Source of the DNA: Alternaria dauci
Lineage: Eukaryota > Ascomycota > Dothideomycetes > Pleosporales > Pleosporaceae
Assembly (NCBI RefSeq): GCF_042100115.1
Contig: NC_091272.1
Coordinates: forward strand, 6,820,001-6,884,000
Length of the DNA stretch: 64,000 nucleotides
Direction: 5' to 3'
The translations under genes were made by a program, and so were the position numbers. Each line of letters starts with the position of its first letter. The first letter of the stretch is position 1. Of this stretch, positions 1-9,801 are shown one piece after another. The notes under the pieces were generated by a model, which worked only from the letters and a program-made list of their open reading frames with translations, did not search any database and was not told the DNA's origin.

Positions 1-3000
1 GATATTTTTATTAATTATAAGTACTAAAAATAGCGCTAAGGATTAACTAAAGCTAATATTTAGTTAGTAAGTATAAAGACTCTCTAAAAAAGTAAAAAGG
101 ATTTTAGTTTTACCTACCTCTTAGGAACTCTCTAATTAACTAATACTTTCTTAGACTATAATATATATATATATAATATCTATATAGTATAGGAACTACG
201 TATCCCTAATACTTTATTAGAATATATAAATATATTTAATAATATAAAGGCTATAACTCTTCTAAGTTATAAGAGTTTAGATTATATAATTCCTATCTAA
301 CTAAGTAAAGAGCTACTATATAAACTACTATATATACTCTCTTTATATAAGCTTTAACTACTCTATAAATATATAGAAAAGGCTCTTTATAAGGGATAAA
401 TCTAATATAGTACTAGCCCTATAGGCTTACTAATTATCTTTATACTAAAGAAAGATAGTATACTTTACCTTTATATAAATTATAGAGGTCTAAATATAGT
501 TACTATAAAAGATTATTACTTACTCCTACTTATTAGAGAGATACTAGATTACCTATTAGGTATATAATACTATATAACACTAGATCTTAAGGATACCTAC
601 TATTATATATAAATAAAAGTAGGAGATAAATAGAAGATAGCTTTTTAAACTTAATATAGCTACTTTAAGTACTTAGTTATACTTTTTAAGTTAACTAATA
701 CTCTAATAAGCTTTTAGGCCTATATTAATAAGGCGTTAAGTAGATATTTAGACTATATTTATATAGTTTACTTTAATAATATTCTTATCTATACTTATAA
801 TAATAATCTTAAGCTATACTAGCGCGTAGTACACGCTATACTTTAGTCCTTTAGGGAAGCTAAACTTTATATAAACCTAAAAAAGTATACCTTTATAGCT
901 ACTAAAGTCTATTTCTTAGGATTTATTATTATAAGGAGTAGTATTCGCGCTAATCTTATACGTGTAGAGATAGTACTCTAATAGCTAACCCTAACTAGTA
1001 TTAAGGAGCTATAATCCTTCTTAGGGTTTACTAATTTCTATTAATACTTTATTAAGTGCTATACTTAGGAAATAGCCCCCCTTACTAATATTCTAAAAGG
1101 GAATTAAGTTTTCTACTAAGATAATACTATAGAAGCTACCTATCCTACACTACTTTAATAAATTACTATAGATTTATATTAAGATAGATACCTTAATATT
1201 TATAATCTTAAGTATACTTTCTTAGCTATTTAATAATAAGAAATAGTACCTAGTAGTATTTATCTTAAGAAAGCTTTAGGCTATAGAACTAAATTATAAG
1301 GTATATAATCTAGAACTTCTAGCTATAGTATATAGCTTTAAGTAGTAGTAGTATTACCTAGAGGGTACTTATTATACTATCTAAGTTTTAATAGATTATA
1401 ATAACCTATACTCTATACGCGCTATATAGAGGCTTAACCCTTATTAAGTATATTAGGTACTCTATTTAAGAGTATTTAATTTTAAAGTAAAATACTATTT
1501 AGGGAATACTAACCTAGTAGATAGACCCTTAAGAAGAGTAGATTATAAGTAAGAGAATATATCCTTAACTTAGTTATTACCTACCTTATAGAATAAGCTT
1601 CTAGTAAGGAATAAACTTAGTAGAGTAAGAGGATCTATACTTAAACTTAGTCTAGTAAGCGCGTATAAGATATATATTATTAATATTTATAGAACTAGTT
1701 AGGTCCCTACTACTAGTACTATAGGATATATACTATATATACTATACTTACTAGCTAAGGTATTAGTTAGTAGTAAACCTATATTAGTAGAGTCTAAAGC
1801 TTTACTAGATATTCTACTCTAGTTATAGTAAAGGGACACCTTTACCTAGTAGTAAGTTATAAACTCTAAGTAAGTTTTATATACTTAAAGCTATAGAGGT
1901 ATATAAGTTTAGCGCACTAATTATAAGGAAGTCCTAAGATATAATAGTAGAATTTATATTCTAGAGGAACTAGCTATTAGGTAAGAAATTTTATCCTAAT
2001 ACTATAATATATATATAGTAGGCTACTTTAGTGTACATAGAATACTTAAGCTTATTAGTAGGTACTACTATTAGCTATTACTTAGCTAAGACGTTTAAGA
2101 ATATATAAGGACTTATACTATATATTAAAGAAGTAAAGCTATATAGTATAGTAAATATAGTAAGCTAGTATTACTACTAATCCTAGAGGATATCTTTAAG
2201 GAAGTCTCTTTAGATTTTATTATAAGATTACTACTATTAAAAAATAGATTAGGTTACGTCTTTAATATAGTACTTATAATTATAAACTACTTCTCTAAGA
2301 TAGTTATCTATAAACCTACTTTAAAAACCTAGGATATAAAATAGTTTATAGAATCCTACTTTAATTAGGTTATTTTAAAATATAGAGTATAGAAAGGTAT
2401 TATATTAGACTAAGGCTTAGTATTTACTTCTATATTTTAGATAGAGATCTACTACTAACTATAAGTAAAGTATAGGCTTAGTATAGCCTTCTATCTATAG
2501 ATAGATAGGTAAACTAAACACTAGAATTAGACTATAAAGTAATACTTAAGAATTTTTACGTCTAAAAAATAGGATAACTAAGTCTAATTATTATTAATAG
2601 TATAATTCGCGTATAATAACTCTATTTATAAATTAATAAAAGCTACTCCTTTCTACCTTATTTATAGTAAGTACCCCTTACTTATAATACCTCTTAAGGA
2701 TAGTAGGTAAGAGGGGGAGGTACTAGATATCGTAGATAGAGTTTAGCGTATATATAGCGTACGTATAGTAGTAATAGATTATCTATTAAAAGCGTAAGAG
2801 TATTAAAGCTACTACTATAATAAGAAATATAAGCTAAATATTTTTTATAAAGGAGACCTTATTCTCTTTAGTATAAAGTATATTAACTTAGTTAATTAAC
2901 TTAGTAAAAAGCTTTCTAGTAAGTATATTAGACTATTTTAAGTCTAGAACGTAGTTAGGTTATAGGTATATTACTTACTTCTACTACCTTATTATTATAT

Positions 3001-3400
3001 TTATAATATCTTCTACGTATCTCTTCTAGAATATTAGAATTCTAGGAAAAATAATAATAATAATATATAACTACTAGAAGTTACCCTAGAAGGTTAAGAA
3101 GTTTAGGAAGTAGAAAAAATCCTTAGAAAATATATAAGAAAAGGCTAGTTATAGTACTAGCTAAGATAGAAAGGATATAATAAATCCTAGGATACTTAGA
3201 CCTTAGCCTCTAACTTTAAAGATATAGAAGAACTACTCTAAGACTTTAAAGTATTATAAAGCTTATAGCGCGTAAGGCGATAAAAAAGAGTATAATAAAA
3301 GAATTTATAATATACTTAAGGCGTAAATCCTACAGTATAGGATTTTAGGTAACTATATATATAGAAAGTAAAAAATATAAAAAAAGAAAAAATTAAGCCT
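1..3400 (+). mobile_element. Ty3/gypsy chromovirus pol relic (RIP-inactivated)
   Basis: If TAG/TAA are read as Gln, one frame stays largely open from about 240 to 3400. It shows in order: reverse transcriptase (INYRGLN-like block near 475-500, LDLKDTYY-like block near 580-600, catalytic box now FNNIL near 770-790 where YxDD is expected); RNase H (ELNYEVYNLELLAIVYSFKQ near 1285-1340); integrase zinc-binding region (about 1950-2130); integrase core (LDFI near 2213, ILDQG near 2403, RQTKHQNQT near 2500-2540); and a C-terminal chromodomain-like segment (about 3095-3250). The 5' part (gag, protease, 5' LTR) lies left of the window. Catalytic D-to-N changes and dozens of stops make it dead. Domain order RT-RH-INT-chromodomain defines a chromovirus. 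Confidence 0.85.
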
Positions 3401-3404
3401 TACT

Positions 3405-3515
3405 ATCCTTATTATCTTTACTACCCTTACTATCCTCCTTACCCTTACTATCTTTATTACCCTTACTATCTCTACTATCTTTACTACCCTTACTATCCTT
3501 ACCTACACTATACTT
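3405..3515. repeat. Tandem decamer-like repeat, unit resembling CCTTACTATC
   Basis: About ten imperfect head-to-tail copies of a CTTACTATC/CTTTACTACC-type unit follow directly after the chromovirus pol relic. They could be part of the element's 3' untranslated region or an independent minisatellite. Several copies differ only by C/T, consistent with RIP acting on repeat units. Confidence 0.65.
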
Positions 3516-3586
3516 AGACCTAGTGTCTTCTAGCTATATAGCTAACGTATTAGTAGTACTATCCTTACTCTCCTTATCTAATAGAC

Positions 3587-3630
<44 letters not shown>
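3587..3630. repeat. (TTA)n microsatellite
   Basis: An almost perfect trinucleotide run of about 14 TTA units sits inside the AT-rich block. It may be an original TTG or CTG-type run converted by RIP, or plain slippage. Confidence 0.85.
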
Positions 3631-3631
<1 letters not shown>

Positions 3632-4705
3632 TACTACTAGCACTATTCTAGAAAAAGTTAGTTAAGATAAATAAAGTTAGAAGATAAAGTATAAGAGTAT
3701 ACTATAATTACTATATAACTAACTAGCTACTCTAAGGTAATAGTAATCCTATACTACTTAACTAGAATTAGGCTAAGAAAGTTAGAGGAGGTTATAGGAA
3801 TCTAGGTAGGAACTCCTAAAGGAGTCCTAGAGTAAGTAATAATATATTAGTAGTTAGTAAGCTCTAAGTTAAACTAGCGCTACGTATATATAAGCTTAAT
3901 ACTTATATAAAGTACTATAGTATTAGTCTTAGGAGTAGTAGTACCCCTTATAGTAGTATTATACTTTATACGTAAGTAGTATAGATAATTAACGTAGGCG
4001 TTTAAGTTAGTAAGAACTTATAAAGATTAGCTAAAGTATCATACGCCTAAAAGACTTTAAAGAACTTACTAAAGTATAACTACTATAGTTACTAGAACTA
4101 TAGTAATTATAGTAATACTTATCTAGCTTCTTATAAATCTACTTTTACTTATAGATAGTTTAAGCGTAGTATAGGTAAGTTACGTAAGTAGTAATAATAT
4201 TAATACACTTATTACTATTACTCTAAGTAGATACTATAGTATTCTAGAGGTAGGACTTCTTAATATATTATAGATTAGGATAATAGACTATATTAGAAAG
4301 CTTATAGCTTACGTAGAGGGTATAATTAAGGTATATATTAGTATTAGTGTAAAGGTATTAAGTAAGGTATTAGAAAAATTTCTATTATAATTAATAATAA
4401 ATAGATAGTTACTATAGAAAATTCTACTCTTACCTTACTAAAAATTCTATAACCCTAAAGAGGAAGTAAATAAAAAGTTACCTTTACTATAATAAAGTAA
4501 AAGTGTAAGGGTAACTTATCCTAAAATCCTTAGTTACCTCTATATTACTCCTAGACCTAATAATAAGTATAATATACTTTACCTTAATACTATATCTATA
4601 TAGCGTAAGATAGACGTATATAAGATAGACTAAAAGACTAGATACTCTTTTCCTATTTTCTAATAAAGATTTTAGGTTTTTATTAAGGCTAGGACTATTA
4701 AGGAC
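3631..4705. other. Unassigned RIP-degraded sequence between pol relic and LTR-like segment
   Basis: No recognisable transposon domain was found here in any frame when TAG/TAA are read as Gln. The forward translation gives a Lys-, Tyr- and Gln-rich open stretch near 4000-4400 that matches nothing I recognise. The position, 3' of pol and 5' of a polypurine run, suggests it belongs to the same retroelement as an extra 3' region or insertion. Confidence 0.4.
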
Positions 4706-4708
4706 GCT

Positions 4709-5050
4709 AGCCTAAGAGGGGAGGTTCTATAATATATAGGATATAGCTTAGCTAGAAGGGTACTAAGGTCCTAATATAATTACTTCTCTTATTATCTTTA
4801 TAGAGGAGGAACTTACTCTTAACCTACACTTTACGCGTAAGAAAACTAGTAAGAATTATTATTATTACTTCCCTTAGTATACTATTAGAATATAGAGCTA
4901 TCCCCTACTATTCTCTTATAGTATAAAGTAAATACTATTACCTATAACTACCCCTTATATAAGGTTCTTTTCCTTACAGCGCTTATAATAAAAAGATATC
5001 TCTAAACCCTACTCTTTTACGTAATTAGTATAGGTATAACACTTAGTAGT
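4709..5050 (+). mobile_element. Candidate polypurine tract plus degraded LTR
   Basis: A purine run (AAGAGGGGAGG, about 4714-4724) of the type that primes plus-strand synthesis precedes a roughly 320-bp segment. That segment has a TATA-like CTTATATAAGG near 4950, an AATAAA-like signal near 4988 and an ACA end near 5040. It is followed by an AGTAGTTAAGC string that could be a mutated primer-binding site. This is the layout of an LTR. Only one copy is in the window, so it cannot be proven by alignment to a partner LTR. A second purine run at about 5221-5230 (ten bases, A-A-G8) could mark another element end. Confidence 0.4.
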
Positions 5051-5739
5051 TAAGCTTTAGAGACGAGAACAGCGAGAAGATAGAACCTTAGGCATAGTTA
5101 GGAGAGGTAAGGAAAGGGAAGAAGAGAGGATATAACACTATAAGAATACCTAATCCTACACCTCTACTACTAGACTAGGTACAGAGAAATAATAATCTAG
5201 GGTATTAGGATAATACACCTAAGGGGGGGGATAATATTATAAGTAATAAAGGTTAAATCCTCCTTATATAAGGAAAGCTACTAATAAAAGAAGGAAGGCT
5301 AAGTGTAGGGCGTACTAGGTTATATAATATACTATTATACTAAGATCTAATATCTAGGATAGTAGAGTATCTTAGGATAGTAGCGCTATTATAACTATCT
5401 ATAGTAGATAGAACAGTAGGGATAGTAGGACCTAAGGTAATAGGTATAAGAATATATTAGATCTTATTATTATACTTATTATAGTTAACTTAAATAGTTT
5501 ATCTCTTATATAGATTATTAACTAGTTATTCTATTATTTATAGAATTAGTAGTAATTATCTCTTAGTTATAATAATAACTCTTTTCTACCTAATTATTCT
5601 ATATCCTACCTTATAGACTATCGCCTAAGCCTAACTCGCCTTAGTATAGACTAAGCTTAGAGAAGTATAGTAAAACCCTATATAATAAGCTTCTATACTA
5701 AGTAGAGAGGATTAGCTTAAACTAGAGTTTATTATATAC

Positions 5740-6340
5740 TATATAGTAAAGGATTAAAGTAGTAAAGATATTAAGAAACTTTAGTAAAGTCTATACTATA
5801 TCTTAGCTTAAAATAATATCCTTTATAGAGAGATTAGGGGTCTTTAGGATACCCTAAATATTAAAAAGAAATAAGAGAAGAAGAGCTATACTCTCTATCT
5901 TAAAGACCCTTAAGGGTATAATAGAGGAGCTATTTTCTAGTCCCCTAAGTAGGTTTAAAAAGCTTAAGATAATAAGGTATTATAATAATAATAAGCTATA
6001 TAACTAGAGCTTTAAAAATTAGAATTAGCCTAGTTAAGAGAGTAAGCCTATCTTTATAAGCTTTAACTTATTTAGGAGAAGCGTGTTAAGCGTAAAAGAC
6101 TTAAGGAGGTTAGGTAGTAAGAATAAGAAGTAGAGGTAGCTTAAAAAGCCTATTAAAAAGTACTTTATAACGCTAAAAAGGCTATAAAATTATCTTAAAA
6201 AGGTAAGTGTAAGGCTTTAGAAGCTCTTAAGCTACCTAGAAAGTATTAAAAGTATATTATTAATATTCTATCTTATATACTAGTTAGGGTAGTTATATAG
6301 GTAGCTCTACCTAAAAGAACTAAAATATAGTTAATATAGA
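5740..6340 (+). mobile_element. pogo/Fot1-like DDE transposase, C-terminal relic
   Basis: Reading stops as Gln gives the characteristic tail of fungal pogo-type (DDE_1) transposases: an LAQNNILYREIRGLQ-like coiled segment, a YNRGAIF-x-SPKQVQKAQD-like block near 5915-5970 (the family typically has GGAVFWSPRKVREAR), and a long Lys/Glu/Gln-rich stretch containing QEKRVKRKRLKEV. The N-terminal DNA-binding part and the DDE catalytic core are not visible upstream, so this is a truncated, RIP-mutated copy. It may have been cut by the retroelement to its left. Identification rests on the tail pattern alone. Confidence 0.55.
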
Positions 6341-6480
6341 CCCCTAAAAAATATTCTAAATAAGCTAAAACCTTTATAAGGGTCTATATAGTATAAATCT
6401 AGCTTATCGTAATTTTATTACAATTTTTAGTAGTTATAGAGCTTTATTTTTAATAAAGATTTAGTGTTATTACCTAGGCA

Positions 6481-7563
6481 TTAAATGAACATAGGCATTA
6501 CGCGCACGGACACGGTAGCGTTCTTTCCTCGATGCTCACGCATGCAGGCCCAACCGTGGTGGCCATGCATAGTCGCTTGTCAGTTTTCTCATCCAATGAC
6601 AGGGTTCCCCGCTTTCTTTGTTGTCTCGCATCAGCCTAACTAAAGACAATGCGCCAGCGAATAGCGACCTTGATGAAAAGTAAGTCATTCACACGTGTGG
6701 TTACCAAGCCCTAGCATACGTCTACCCGGTTGTAAGTACGAATGAGAAAAGTACGCTTACCATTTCGGTGCCCCTGTTTTCAGCCGCAATCGCTCCAACT
6801 CATCAACATCGTCAAGCTTGAGGGCATCAATGTAGACTTGAGCGCATGATGCTTCTCAGGTGTCTTTTGTTGCCAGGCAGCAGGTTGATCTGCCTCGTAT
6901 CGTACGCCCGGCAGCAGGTCTTGTTACAAGTCATTTTGATTGATATTCGCTTCATGTGGCTGTTTACCAAATTTTCGGAGACAAAGGATGAGCGCTTTAC
7001 TATGACTCTTGTCCTGTTAGCGACATCGTGTCTGTCAATGAAGGATTGCAGATGATCGAGTAGGACAAGCGCATCCCAATCTGAGCCCTTAATCCAAGAT
7101 CGTTCATAAGGAAATATTCCGATCAGGAAATGAAACGGGGGCGTTTTGGTGCGGCTTACCGGTCGTCGTGCCGTTCGATGCAAATCCCTGAACACCAAAA
7201 AGCAAGCACCCGGAAAAGCCACTGCCACGTCCGTAACCTCTGGTCCTTACGCGCGCCTTCTTTCAGTTTTTACCTGGCCTCTGCGCACCAGATTCGAAGC
7301 TGAGTTGAAATAAGAATCTGACCAGGTGGCTGGGTCAAGTAAGCGATAGGAGGACAGGAAATGAGAAAACTACTTGTGAGGCGGACTGGTATGGCACACT
7401 GTCCAAGATTCATGACATGTCTCGTTGGGTGACGAAGTAGAATTGTAGGTGGTGTATAAGTGTGATAGGATCTTCCGCTCAACGCTCATATTGAGCCGAA
7501 CCATCATCATCATCATCATCTACCAGTCTTTCTTTGAAGGTTCAGCAATCCCTTCCGCTGGAT
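6481..7563. other. Non-coding transition zone, nothing recognised
   Basis: Base composition is normal from about 6480 onward. Short open frames exist on both strands but none has a family pattern, a plausible splice structure or a codon pattern like neighbouring genes. A short TCA/ATC run lies at 7502-7520. Confidence 0.5.
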
Positions 7564-8049
7564 ATGCTTGTCCAAACCGCCTCTTCGCCATCTCCATCCC
7601 TGAATCGATATGGGAGTGATGATCCGAGAAACATAGATGGCTCCTTCGCGATACAGAGGTGGCTGGGTGATACCGATGGCGATCGCATAGCGAGCAGACA
7701 CGTCATGCTATCTGCGAAGTCCAATCACGGGTCGGATCCGTCCGGTTTCCAGGAACAAAGATCATCGACGCAACACTCTAATAACAATCAACCATTTTCT
7801 GAGGAAGCAAGCTGGCTGGAATTGAGTGAGGTCGGAGCGTGGTGCCATTCGGATCAAATCCAGTGAGTTCGTATCGGAAGAGCACGGTCCTGATTTTTGC
7901 TGACATCGTCTAGGGCGGTGAAATATGACTTGAATAGATCTGAAGCGTATGAAGTGCCGGAACCTGACTTGCGGGGTGTGCTAGGCGAGCTGCAATGCGT
8001 TTGTAAACGCCTACAACGCGTCATTGAAGGTCTAGAGAAAAAAACGTAG
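7564..8049 (+). CDS. Hypothetical small protein, two exons
   Basis: An open frame (7564-7862) joins in frame to 7914-8049 across a 51-nt intron with a GTGAGT donor at 7863, a GCTGAC branch-like motif and a CTAG acceptor. This gives about 144 residues ending in GLEKKT. The frame is open upstream to 7495 without an ATG, so ATG 7564 is the first usable start unless a 5' exon exists. The product is Ser/Gln/Asn-rich in its N-terminal half and has a short charged helix (LQCVCKRLQRVIEGLEKK) at the C-terminus. There is no signal peptide or membrane segment. I do not recognise the family. The clean intron is the main support. It may be the 3' part of a larger or decayed gene. Confidence 0.4.
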
Positions 8050-8282
8050 AAACGGTACCCATCTTGCTTCGCGATATCTGTACTTCCACCAGATGAAAGA
8101 TAGTAGGAGATCCTGAGTTCACATATAGCGGGCGTTAGGCGTAATGTATTTTCTTGCTTGGGATAGATATTAGTGATATTGAATCAATATTTAGACCGTA
8201 TGATCTGTGTATCATCTCCTAGATGTAGTGATTAGACCCATAAAGAATTGAAACCATCAAAGAAAAAAATCCCCCAACCGAT

Positions 8283-8854
8283 TCAGGAGGGAAGTTGGTC
8301 TAATGAGCTCGCCGGAGCTGTATGCCGTGTTTGGGCTTTGTGTCGTTCAAGCTGGTCGATACGCGCAAAACCCTTCGTATTTGAACAACCGGGAATGTCG
8401 CATCTGAACATGCGCTCATGCAGCTGTAAATGTGCCCTGTATGAAGAGTTAGTTTGGATAACAGGTGAATTGTAGACAGATTTCGATGCAAGCGAATGGA
8501 AGACCAAAAGGCCGCATTTCGCTCGGTGTGACTTCGCTTCAAGCCAAAAGGGTATGATTGTAATTCGGGGAGTATTCGAACGTACCTGAAGGCAGAATTT
8601 CTCTCATAGATGGTGAACTGTCCATCTGACTGAACACCGCCTTTGTCGCATGCAGTACCATGTGGACACATATAGTAGCTTTTACCACGAGCTTTGAGCT
8701 GTTCTCTGGAAGGTACTTCAGCATTGCTTGGCGAGACTTTATGGTTGTCTGGCAAGCTGCTGGAAGAGGTACGATCGTGGTTTGCACTTGCAGAACTCTC
8801 GGGTTCTGTGTCAAACATTCGGTACTCAGTACTCTCGGAGGACATAGTTGCCAT
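8283..8854 (-). CDS. C2H2 zinc-finger protein (short)
   Basis: Two exons on the minus strand, 8854-8586 and 8436-8283, are joined across a 149-nt intron (GTACGT donor, ATACAG acceptor) to give about 140 residues. The spliced product runs through NSAFRAHLQLHER and then RCDIPGC-x-NTKGFARIDQLERH, a fungal C2H2 arrangement in which two fingers share the C-x4-C...H-x4-H pattern. An upstream CPHGTACDKGG segment may be a degenerate first finger. The frame stays open to 8950 but lacks an ATG there, so a 5' exon is possible. The role is presumably nucleic-acid binding, with unknown targets. The intron is long for this locus and might be two introns flanking a small exon. Confidence 0.55.
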
Positions 8855-9163
8855 GATATGCTCTTCTGATCTAGGCGAGATGACCTGTGTCTCAGGGGTC
8901 TCGATCGGCACAGATGGAACAAGCGCCGCTGATGGCGCGATTGAAAACAATATCCACTCTGCCTGACAGTCTACTCGAATGCGTCAGCACATAGCTTTAT
9001 TACTTATGTTCATCATAACCACGCCGCCCATGTGGGCCTTGCCCACAGTTATTGATAGCACATTGGATTAACTTGCCTTGCAAAGTGTTGAAAAGGTTAT
9101 CCTTGATGTTCCTCGACAGCTGTCAGTGTCTTCTTCTGGCTCCAGATGTTTATACGCAATGCA

Positions 9164-9475
9164 CTACCTCAGCGCTTTGTGCTTGTCGTCTAGCAGATTT
9201 GCACTGTGGCAATCAGCCTCCGCTTCCAATTCCCCTGTTCGTTCGTCTATGTGTTTTGAGATAACATCTCCCATCACCAAGCTTTCCGAGAACGTGGCAA
9301 GGACATGAAGCACCCGTAAAAGGTAATTGCCGATGTCTGTTAACGGGCAACCCGACGGGCTGACAGGCCACCCACCTGTTGTGGTCAGCCCAGGGAAGTT
9401 AGCCATCAGGTGTTGATCGATCCAGTTTGGCTCCAGGCGGAGGCTGTCGAAGAACCGGCGCGTTGAGGCATCCAT
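9164..9475 (-). CDS. Hypothetical protein, about 103 residues
   Basis: Single uninterrupted frame beginning at ATG 9475 and ending at 9164. The product starts MDASTRRFFDSLRLEP and has an acidic C-terminal part. No domain, signal peptide or membrane segment is evident. Competing frames on the other strand are shorter. It may be a real small gene or the remnant of a longer one. The only support is length and the ATG start. Confidence 0.25.
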   Translation of the reverse strand: MDASTRRFFDSLRLEPNWIDQHLMANFPGLTTTGGWPVSPSGCPLTDIGNYLLRVLHVLATFSESLVMGDVISKHIDERTGELEAEADCHSANLLDDKHKALR

Positions 9476-9801
9476 GGTGGTGGGGCGATTAGCGTTCAGC
9501 CTCGAGCGGTGCAGCAGTTGCGCTGCACCTGTGTCCCCATTGCTAGCGTTGTTTTCTCATTTCTCGTTTTCTCATCGCTCTTAATTGGGCGATTCCAGTG
9601 AGCATGCATGCAGAGCGGCCTAGCGCATGGCTGTCATCTGATTCGATTCGATAGGGTGCGGGTGCAGGTGTAAGCGTGGGCCAACAACAAGGCTGAGAAA
9701 ACGAGAGAAGAGACAGACTTCTTAGATATTATACCAAGCTTGCCCGTTGTCAGCCGGCCCCGAGAACTCGAAAGATCCACTTTACCACTGTCACTAGTAC
9801 G

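Larger units (their letters stand above)
1..6480. repeat. AT-rich, RIP-mutated transposon block
   Basis: The whole stretch is strongly AT-rich, dominated by TA, TAG and TAT words and almost lacking CpA/TpG. Rare surviving GC is mostly in GCGC, CG and GG contexts. Reading TAG/TAA as former CAG/CAA codons restores long transposon reading frames, which is what RIP (C-to-T at CpA in duplicated DNA) produces. Composition changes within a few tens of bases near 6480, where normal mixed sequence begins. The block contains at least two unrelated element relics, itemised separately, and no intact gene. It continues off the left edge of the window. Confidence 0.9.

Noticed and set aside
9652..9720. Cys/Arg-rich frame (GCGCRCKRG) upstream of the broken transcription factor, resembling part of a zinc cluster
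   Set aside because: Only three closely spaced Cys with the wrong spacing. It ends in a stop and does not join in frame to the next exon.
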